A stretch of 21,146 nucleotides of DNA from JBKGYG01 sp046546235 (lineage in GTDB: Bacteria > Bacillota > Clostridia > Lachnospirales > DSM-24629), in NCBI GenBank assembly GCA_046546235.1, contig JBKGYG010000031.1:1-21146 (forward strand). Direction: 5' to 3'. This document shows, piece after piece, positions 15,824-21,146 of this stretch. The notes beneath the pieces are model-generated. The model did no database searches, was not told where the DNA came from, and was given only the letters and a program-made list of their open reading frames with translations. A program made the translations under genes and the position numbers. How positions within the stretch are numbered: position 1 is the stretch's first letter; every line of letters starts with the position of its first letter.

Positions 15824-15843
15824 GGGCGCATCGTGATACGCCC
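15824..15843. repeat. GGGCG palindromic repeat
   Basis: GGGCGCATCGTGATACGCCC is a GC-rich near-palindrome (one mismatched pair) in very AT-rich surroundings. Its reverse complement with flanks closely resembles 3321-3344, the PPOX terminator hairpin. It therefore looks like a member of a small dispersed palindrome family; similar sequences are known from other Firmicutes by my recollection. Confidence 0.55.
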
Positions 15844-15900
15844 CTACAAAAAATTGGTGTGTTGCACAATTGTTACACGTTTTAAGTACCAATTATATTA

Positions 15901-15940
15901 AAAATAGGGCTTTAAACATCAATAAAAAAGTCTATTTTTA
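15901..15940 (-). terminator. Possible terminator of the DUF3179 operon
   Basis: AAAAATAG (15901-15908) pairs with CTATTTTT (15933-15940), and CTTT (15911-15914) with AAAG (15928-15931), around a 13-nt loop. The minus-strand product ends in TTTTT. The 150-bp distance from the DUF3179 stop codon and the AT-only stem make this uncertain. Confidence 0.35.
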
Positions 15941-16092
15941 TTATCGTTAATGAATGTGACATATATATATTATAACTTGTCCAATTACAATTTGAAAGAA
16001 AAACAATACATTTAAAATTAATCAAAAAATTTTTCACTGATGAATTAGAATATACCCAAACCATTTTCTAATCTATAGATTATTATGTTAGC

Positions 16093-17202
16093 CTAATTCT
16101 CTTTATATATCTCTGTATCAGGAAAATAAGATGACCAAGCAAACCAAAATGAATCCCAATATATTAACATTTTTAACCCTTCACCTTTTAACTTGCCATT
16201 TATCGAATTGCCTAAAACATTCCATTCACTATTGGTTTCCATATCATAGATTTGATTATTCTCATTGTAAAAATTTAATTTCTGACCGTTTAAAATTGGA
16301 CTAAAAACAATAGCAGCTCCTATATCTTTTCCACGGCTAATAACTGGTTTATCCAAAGGCGATGTCATACCATCTTGGAAAAAAATAACACGCGGTTCAC
16401 AAAAATCATCGTTTATTACTCTTTTTTCCTTTAGGATTTTATAAGGATATGCTCTACTCTTGCCATTACAGCTTAAACCAATTACAAGTTCAAATGGTGG
16501 CAATCTATCATCAATATTTCCTGTATAAAAATAAGGTCTGTCAGATTCATCATAACCAACATATGGATTGTTACCATAACGTCTTATAAAACCAGTTTCA
16601 GTAGAAAGCACTACTAGTCCTTCGGGATATGATTCTGCAAAATCATTAAAAGGAACCATACAACTAGGCAACATTTCAAGTTTTTTACCAGTATAATACC
16701 CAGCTATTGCCTCACCGGTAAAAGTATCCCACAAACTCTCTGTATCTCGATCATACATAATCGTACAAGAATTTCTAAATATTCCAGAAGTTCCAAAAGA
16801 AATAACTTTTCCATCTAATTCTCTGCTAAATACATTAGCAGAATTACAAAGAGGTGAATAAGTAATTACTATTGGTTTATCCGAAAAAACATCATTAACA
16901 ACCTCATGCCAAATTAATATTTGAATGGGATAACCCTTTGCTTTTCCATTTTTTAAAACTATAATTGGCTCTTGAGCCTTTATCCACCTTCTAGCTTCTT
17001 TCACTTCAGCAAAAACTGGCAAATCAATAGCCATTATTTCATCTTTTTTTCTAACTTTGTATAATTCTTTATATGGTACTTTATGCAAATCCCAATCTGT
17101 TTCTAAATCATTAAATCTACCAATTTTCCTAATTGTTTCTGGTAATTTGTTGTTATCTTTATTAACTTCAGTCAAATAATAATTATAATAATAACAGTTC
17201 AT
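16093..17202 (-). CDS. DUF3179 domain protein, downstream copy
   Basis: The 369-residue protein is dominated by a DUF3179 domain, recognised by the ordered segments YSPLCNSANVFSR, FGTSGIFRNSCTIMYDRDTE, SLWDTFTGEAIAG, VLSTETGFIRRYG, NPYVGYDES, SRAYPYKI, NSEWNVLG and FWFAWSSYFPDTEIY. The family has no established biochemical role. Many members elsewhere are exported, but this one has no signal peptide or membrane segment. The ATG at 17202 has GAGGGGAGA upstream; an in-frame ATG at 17217 lies before that site. It follows its paralog by 24 bp, so they form an operon. The conserved Cys in PLCN and the Asp/Tyr/Arg-rich pockets are intact, suggesting a functional protein. Confidence 0.85.
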   Translation of the reverse strand: MNCYYYNYYLTEVNKDNNKLPETIRKIGRFNDLETDWDLHKVPYKELYKVRKKDEIMAIDLPVFAEVKEARRWIKAQEPIIVLKNGKAKGYPIQILIWHEVVNDVFSDKPIVITYSPLCNSANVFSRELDGKVISFGTSGIFRNSCTIMYDRDTESLWDTFTGEAIAGYYTGKKLEMLPSCMVPFNDFAESYPEGLVVLSTETGFIRRYGNNPYVGYDESDRPYFYTGNIDDRLPPFELVIGLSCNGKSRAYPYKILKEKRVINDDFCEPRVIFFQDGMTSPLDKPVISRGKDIGAAIVFSPILNGQKLNFYNENNQIYDMETNSEWNVLGNSINGKLKGEGLKMLIYWDSFWFAWSSYFPDTEIYKEN

Positions 17203-17226
17203 TGTATCTCCCCTCATAACCTATTA

Positions 17227-18486
17227 TTAAACATAAACCTCTGTATCAGGATAGCAAGCAGACCATGCAAACCAAAATGGATCACTATGCACTAACATTT
17301 TTAATCTTTCACCTTGCAAAGACCCATTTAATGCATACCCTAACAGATTCCATTCAGAATTTGTTTCCTTATCAAAAATTTTATTATTATTACTATAGAA
17401 ATTTATCTTTCTACCATTAATATATGGACTGAACACTCCAGTAACTCCAACTTTTTTTCCCTCACTTACAATGGGTTTATTAAGTGGAGATATCATATCT
17501 TCTTGATAAAAAATAACTAACTCTTTATCTTCAATAACATCTTCTATAACCCTTAATTTTTTTATAATTGAATATGGATAGGCTTTTTTTACACTATCTT
17601 TTTTTATTCCAACTACTCTTTCCATAGCTGGATACCTTTCATCAATATTATTTTTATAAAAAAATGGACTTTTTGCTTCATCATATAATGCATAAGGATT
17701 AATTCCATATCTAAAGGAATATCCCGTTTCACTTGATAATATAACTAACCCCTCTGGATTTGTTTCATAAAAAGTCTTAAAAGGAACTGTATTTGAAGGT
17801 ATTGCTGTAAGTTTCTCTCCTGTAAGGTCACCTACTATACAGTTTCCAGTCATTACTTCCCATAAACTTTCTGTTTCTATATCATACATTAGTGTACATG
17901 AAAATCTTAGTATACCTGATGAACCAAATTCATAAATTTGATTTTTTACTTCTCTTTTATATATATACGAAATATTGCACAGGGGTGCATAGGTTACAAC
18001 AATTGGTTCTTCTAATATAAAATCGTTAACTATTTCATGCCATAGTAAGACTTGTATTGGATATGCCTTTGCATATTCTTCCTTTGAACTAGGCAATACA
18101 ATAACAGGTTCATCTGGTTGTAACCACTGTTTAGCTTCTTCAACATCAACAAAAATAGGATTATCTATAGGTGGTATCTCATCTTTTGGTTTTATTCTAA
18201 AAAGTTCTTTATAGTCCATACTATGTATTTCCCAATTAGTTTTTAAATCTTCAACATTGATAATCTTCCTTATATCTGATGGTATTCTATAATAATTCTC
18301 TACCCCATTTTCATCGATTTTCAAGGCCATAATTCTATTACATTCTTTTAATTCATTTTGATGATATCTATATCTTTTTTGATAAATGTCATATTTTTTA
18401 TAGTCGATAAATTTGTAATAACAAGCTAAATCTTTAAAGTGTTTCATATTTTCCGCATGATAACTACACAATTTTTTATTTCTCAC
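17227..18486 (-). CDS. DUF3179 domain protein, upstream copy
   Basis: This 419-residue paralog of the next gene has the same ordered DUF3179 segments: YAPLCNISYIYKR, FGSSGILRFSCTLMYDIETE, SLWEVMTGNCIVG, LSSETGYSFRYG, INPYALYDEA, KKAYPYSI, NSEWNLLG and FWFAWSACYPDTEVYV. It differs by an extra N-terminal ~50 residues rich in Tyr, Lys and His (about 1-50), with no signal peptide. The start is GTG at 18486 after AAGGTGAT. It is first in the two-gene operon, divergent from cotJA with a 168-bp shared upstream region. Function is unknown. Neighbouring coat genes suggest, but do not show, a role in sporulation. Confidence 0.84.
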   Translation of the reverse strand: MRNKKLCSYHAENMKHFKDLACYYKFIDYKKYDIYQKRYRYHQNELKECNRIMALKIDENGVENYYRIPSDIRKIINVEDLKTNWEIHSMDYKELFRIKPKDEIPPIDNPIFVDVEEAKQWLQPDEPVIVLPSSKEEYAKAYPIQVLLWHEIVNDFILEEPIVVTYAPLCNISYIYKREVKNQIYEFGSSGILRFSCTLMYDIETESLWEVMTGNCIVGDLTGEKLTAIPSNTVPFKTFYETNPEGLVILSSETGYSFRYGINPYALYDEAKSPFFYKNNIDERYPAMERVVGIKKDSVKKAYPYSIIKKLRVIEDVIEDKELVIFYQEDMISPLNKPIVSEGKKVGVTGVFSPYINGRKINFYSNNNKIFDKETNSEWNLLGYALNGSLQGERLKMLVHSDPFWFAWSACYPDTEVYV

Positions 18487-18498
18487 TAAATCACCTTA

Positions 18499-18540
18499 AT
18501 ATTCTTTATTATATATTACTACTAGTTTATTAAAGAATAT
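18499..18540. repeat. 10-bp inverted repeat in the DUF3179-cotJ divergent region
   Basis: ATATTCTTTA (18499-18508) is the exact reverse complement of TAAAGAATAT (18531-18540), 22 bp apart. It lies just upstream of the first DUF3179 gene in the divergent control region. It could be an operator or a hairpin in the DUF3179 leader; in AT-rich DNA it may also be chance. Confidence 0.3.
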
Positions 18541-18554
18541 GTATGATTTAGAAT

Positions 18555-18586
18555 AAATTTTATTTGTATTTTAATGAAAGCATAAT
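18555..18586 (+). promoter_or_regulatory. Candidate mother-cell promoter of cotJABC
   Basis: TTTTATTTG (about 18558-18566) and GCATAATGT (about 18580-18588) resemble the -35 and the CATA-type -10 of sporulation sigma-E promoters, about 65 bp before cotJA. cotJ is sigma-E dependent in Bacillus. The match to the -35 consensus is weak, so this is a suggestion only. Confidence 0.25.
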
Positions 18587-18654
18587 GTACAAACACATCT
18601 TTTTTAAACTTCGCATATTTTAATAGCAAAAAGAACTACAAGGAGCATGATTTT

Positions 18655-18846
18655 ATGATGGACTATCCAAAGAAATGTATTGAAGAATGCGGAAAGCCTA
18701 TGCCTGATCTTAGCGTAGGCGAAGCATTTATCAAATATCAACCTTATGTAGGCATAATACCTCTTAAGGAAGGTTTTGAAAGGGGAAGTGTATGGCCTGA
18801 CCTTTATAAACCATATAAACATCCTATGAAATATATGAAAAAATAA
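18655..18846 (+). CDS. cotJA: Spore coat-associated protein CotJA
   Basis: This 63-residue protein has the short CotJA layout: an N-terminal variable part with two Cys and a core YQPYVGIIPLKEGFERGSVWPDLYKPY. CotJA is needed for coat assembly of CotJC in Bacillus. It is recognised mainly by its place as the first gene of cotJABC. An AAGGAG lies 9 nt before the first of two adjacent ATGs (18655, 18658). The gap to cotJB is 11 bp. Confidence 0.85.
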   Translation: MMDYPKKCIEECGKPMPDLSVGEAFIKYQPYVGIIPLKEGFERGSVWPDLYKPYKHPMKYMKK

Positions 18847-18857
18847 GGAGGATTACA

Positions 18858-19109
18858 ATGCATAGAAATAATTTATTACGTGAAATTCAAGAATTAGAAT
18901 TTGCTGGTGTAGAATTAAACCTTTATCTAGACACTCATCCAGATTGTGAGAAGGCCCTAATGGATTATAACATGATTAATCGTGAGTTATTAAAGAAAAA
19001 AAGAGCTTATGAGATGAAATATGGACCATTGTCTAATTTTGCTGAAGCACCTAGTCAATTTCCTTTTGCTTGGGTAAAAGAACCTTGGCCTTGGGAAAAC
19101 AAATGTTAA
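18858..19109 (+). CDS. cotJB: Spore coat protein CotJB
   Basis: The 83-residue protein has the CotJB pattern: an N-terminal helix (LLREIQELEFAGVELNLYLD), THPDCEKALMDYN, a second helix and a C-terminal tail rich in Pro and Trp (FPFAWVKEPWPWENKC). It is a small spore-coat component that acts with CotJA and CotJC. AAGGAGG precedes the ATG. It is the middle gene of a three-gene operon with short gaps (11 and 25 bp). Confidence 0.92.
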   Translation: MHRNNLLREIQELEFAGVELNLYLDTHPDCEKALMDYNMINRELLKKKRAYEMKYGPLSNFAEAPSQFPFAWVKEPWPWENKC

Positions 19110-19134
19110 GCTAAAATAATATGGAGGTTATGAT

Positions 19135-19710
19135 ATGTGGATTTATGAAAAAAAATTGGAGTATCCTGTTAATATAAAAAACAAAGACCTAACAATGGCT
19201 AAGTATTTATTGACTCAATATGGAGGCCCAGATGGAGAACTAGCAGCAGCCCTTAGATATTTAAGTCAAAGATATACTATGCCAACATCTACTTCAAAAG
19301 CTTTACTAACTGATATTGGCACAGAAGAATTGGCTCATGTTGAAATGATATCTGCTATGGTTTATCAATTAACTCAAGATGCTAGCCCAAAAGAATTAGA
19401 GAGAGCAGGTTTGGGAGATTATTATTCTGTACATGGTGACGCAGTCTTTCCTGTTGACCCAGCAGGCAATCCATTTACAGCTGCTTATTTTCAAGCTGTT
19501 GGGGACCCTAGAGCAGACTTGCATGAAGATTTAGCTGCAGAACAAAAAGCTCGTGCAACATATGAAAGGCTAATTAATTTAACTGACGATCCAGATGTAA
19601 AAGACCCATTACGTTTCTTACATCAACGAGAAGTTGTTCATTTCCAACGTTTTGGCGAAGCCTTGGATAATGTACAATTCTACTGCAACCATAAAAAAGT
19701 ATTCTATTAG
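19135..19710 (+). CDS. cotJC: Spore coat manganese-catalase-like protein CotJC
   Basis: CotJC is a spore-coat protein of the manganese (non-heme) catalase family with a four-helix ferritin-like core. Expected carboxylate and histidine ligands are seen in GPDGELAAALRYLSQRY, TEELAHVEM, HEDLAAEQKARATYERL and HQREVVHFQRFGEAL. The 191-residue length matches CotJC and is much shorter than full manganese catalases, which carry extra C-terminal sequence. TGGAGG precedes the ATG. It is last in the operon and followed by a strong terminator. Peroxide-degrading activity is plausible from the ligands but not shown. Confidence 0.95.
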   Translation: MWIYEKKLEYPVNIKNKDLTMAKYLLTQYGGPDGELAAALRYLSQRYTMPTSTSKALLTDIGTEELAHVEMISAMVYQLTQDASPKELERAGLGDYYSVHGDAVFPVDPAGNPFTAAYFQAVGDPRADLHEDLAAEQKARATYERLINLTDDPDVKDPLRFLHQREVVHFQRFGEALDNVQFYCNHKKVFY

Positions 19711-19716
19711 AATAAT

Positions 19717-19763
19717 TAGAGATAATCATTAGTTAAGCTAATGATTATCTCTATAATATTTTT
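19717..19763. terminator. Bidirectional terminator between cotJC and the lipoprotein gene
   Basis: A perfect 16-bp stem pairs TAGAGATAATCATTAG (19717-19732) with CTAATGATTATCTCTA (19738-19753) around loop TTAAG. On the plus strand TAATATTTTTTA follows. The convergent minus-strand lipoprotein gene ends at 19763, so the same hairpin may also stop that transcript. Confidence 0.85.
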
Positions 19764-20416
19764 TACCAAACATTATTTTCAACATTGAAAACTCTTGAAT
19801 CATTTTCATTAGAAATAAATAATTTTGTACTTTCTACCTCTATTAACACATTTTCAGGAATTAGAAAAGCATAATATCCTTCTATTGATTCACCAACATC
19901 TATATCTTGTTCTATACTAGTAAAATCTAAATCCATCAAAGTTTTGAAAGGTGTATATAAATACATATCATTAATAATAAGTTTTATTTGATTGGATTCT
20001 GTCCATCTACCAAAAGGTATAGTCCCGTCACTAATATTTTGTATATTTAAATGTATTGTTACAAAATCCATTCCTTCATTTGCATCTATATAAGCATATA
20101 CTTCTTTATCTGATATCTCTTTTAATGTTTCTAGTTGTTTTATTTCTAAAGTTTCTATCTTAAAATCATTTTCTATAGCTAACTCTGTTTCATTATTCTT
20201 TTCTTCTTTTGTTTCATCTTCGACTATAGCACTATCATCCAATGACGAATTATCTTTATTATCCTCACTTTCGTTCAACTCATCTTGTTCGTATTTCATA
20301 AGTAGATTTGCTAAATTATTACCCATTTCTTCATAAGCTTCATCTGGAAGATTTTCATCTGCACACCCTGCTAATATCAATATGCTAAGAGTGATGATAA
20401 CTGCTATTTTTTTCAC
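19763..20416 (-). CDS. Putative lipoprotein with acidic linker and beta-sandwich domain
   Basis: The 217-residue protein has a lipoprotein signal peptide with lipobox LAGC (C18). A very acidic, Glu/Asp/Asn-rich linker (about 40-85) and a C-terminal domain of about 125 residues follow. That domain has alternating strands (VTIHLNIQNISDGTIPFG, QIKLIINDMYLYTP, GESIEGYYAFLIPE), like the DUF4352/telokin-like lipoproteins of Firmicutes that help cells in unclear ways. I do not recognise a specific family. The start is GTG at 20416; an overlapping ATG is followed at once by a stop. GGGGG lies about 8 nt upstream. The acidic linker presumably spaces the domain from the membrane. Confidence 0.7.
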   Translation of the reverse strand: MKKIAVIITLSILILAGCADENLPDEAYEEMGNNLANLLMKYEQDELNESEDNKDNSSLDDSAIVEDETKEEKNNETELAIENDFKIETLEIKQLETLKEISDKEVYAYIDANEGMDFVTIHLNIQNISDGTIPFGRWTESNQIKLIINDMYLYTPFKTLMDLDFTSIEQDIDVGESIEGYYAFLIPENVLIEVESTKLFISNENDSRVFNVENNVW

Positions 20417-20510
20417 ATTGGGTGCCCCCTTTTCCGTAGTATTATAAAACTCTAATAATTAATTTATTTCTTTTATTTTATCATCTATTTTAAATAGGGG
20501 CAATATTTTT

Positions 20511-21146
20511 CTATTCAAACCATCTAGACACTTGTTGTAATAGCCCAAAATTAGTTAAGTCATAATGTAGTGGTGTGATTGTAACATATCCTTTGCCTAA
20601 TTGATAAACATCTGTATCATCAGCTTCTTCGTCTATTAAATCCCCAGCTAACACGTAACTTCTTTCACCTTCTTCTGTTATTTTTTCAGCATACACATTT
20701 GTATACCGTCTTTCTCCTATACGACAAATCTTAATTCCTTTTATTTGATCTTCTGGTAATAATGGAACATTAACATTAATAACAATATTTTTTCCCATAT
20801 TTTTATCAATAACGTTATTTAATATTTTATTAACATACTTAGCTGTTTTTAGATAATCATACTTATTAGCTCTAAAATCTGTGGAAATTGCGATAGAAGG
20901 CACTTCATATAAACTCCCCTCTATAGCTGCTGAAACAGTTCCTGAATATAAAACATCTGTTCCAAGATTATAACCATCATTAATTCCAGATATCACAAAA
21001 TCAACCTTATGTTCAAGAATTTTTTCAAATGCTAATTTCACGCAATCAGCAGGAGTGCCTTTAACCCAATAAACTTTTGACTCAACACCTTCTATAACTG
21101 TTTCACCATAAAATAAAGGTTCTCTAATAGTAATAGAGTGACTTGC
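20511..21146 (-). CDS. surE: 5'/3'-nucleotidase SurE (5' end outside window)
   Basis: SurE is a metal-dependent cytoplasmic nucleotidase that removes phosphate from nucleoside monophosphates. The reading frame runs without a stop to the right edge, so the N-terminus with its metal-binding DD motif is missing. The visible part includes the SurE hallmark GTPADCVKLA, then SGINDGYNLGTDVLYSGTVS and AAIEGSLYEVPSIAIS, followed by NVNVPLLPEDQIKGIKICR and the C-terminal YVTITPLHYDLTNFG. A GTG codon in DCVKLA is internal, not the true start. It lies 94 bp upstream of the lipoprotein gene on the same strand; co-transcription is possible. Confidence 0.95.
   Translation of the reverse strand, partial: ASHSITIREPLFYGETVIEGVESKVYWVKGTPADCVKLAFEKILEHKVDFVISGINDGYNLGTDVLYSGTVSAAIEGSLYEVPSIAISTDFRANKYDYLKTAKYVNKILNNVIDKNMGKNIVINVNVPLLPEDQIKGIKICRIGERRYTNVYAEKITEEGERSYVLAGDLIDEEADDTDVYQLGKGYVTITPLHYDLTNFGLLQQVSRWFE

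Larger units (their letters stand above)
15699..16092. other. Gene-free 394-bp interval upstream of the UBA-like gene
   Basis: The right side of the UBA-like gene holds its promoter region; TATAAT on the minus strand (15732-15737) is a candidate -10 box, but no good -35 is at normal distance. A palindromic repeat lies at 15824-15843 and a hairpin with T-tracts on both strands at 15901-15940. The rest is AT-rich and shows no credible ORF or RNA gene. Confidence 0.5.

Noticed and set aside
18604..18822. Minus-strand open frame opposite cotJA
   Set aside because: cotJA has a good ribosome binding site and conserved operon position; the opposite frame has neither.

Overview
This is a low-GC, gene-dense window. 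It most likely comes from the chromosome of an anaerobic, spore-forming member of the Clostridia. The basis is [FeFe]-hydrogenase maturation radical-SAM genes (anaerobic metabolism), a cotJABC spore-coat operon, two tandem Csp-type germination proteases, a LysM-GH18 cortex-lytic enzyme of the SleL/YaaH type, AT-rich codon use and strong AGGAGG-type ribosome binding sites. Genus cannot be fixed from the sequence alone.

Layout. Positions 1-2750 (+) hold a structured leader RNA and a tight operon: a TM1266-type small regulator, hydE and hydG. The third maturase, hydF, does not follow. A PPOX-fold flavoprotein (2891-3316, +) meets an MntR-like manganese regulator (3348-3824, -). The minus-strand block 4137-7272 carries an FMN-binding lipoprotein, the LysM-GH18 enzyme and an aromatic-acid-exporter/FUSC-type membrane protein. 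A plus-strand block (7373-8946) carries a zinc-ribbon protein, msrA and ung. The minus-strand block 8972-12489 is the pair of subtilisin-like Csp proteases, both with complete Asp-His-Ser triads. A two-component system (12682-14803, -) and a UBA-like/DUF4342 membrane protein (15189-15698, -) follow. Next are two tandem DUF3179 proteins (16093-18486, -), divergent from cotJABC (18655-19710, +). The window ends with a lipoprotein and the 3' part of surE, which runs off the right edge.

How the genes relate. Three loci belong to spore biology: Csp proteases (germination signalling to cortex hydrolases), the SleL/YaaH-type enzyme (cortex fragment degradation) and CotJ (coat/manganese-catalase-like layer). 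HydE and HydG build the organic part of the hydrogenase H-cluster. MntR-like regulation and the manganese-type CotJC are a loose thematic link only.

The most unusual structure is a non-coding dispersed element of about 260 bp, present twice in nearly identical form (4607-4869 and 14913-15172), with a third copy reduced to its right end (3913-3968). It has imperfect terminal inverted repeats of about 45-50 bp and a strong internal hairpin, so it looks like a MITE. One copy lies between a gene and its probable terminator and is flanked by an 18-bp direct repeat. A second small palindromic repeat family (3320-3345 and 15824-15843) is also present. I found no CRISPR array, tRNA, rRNA or complete transposase gene.
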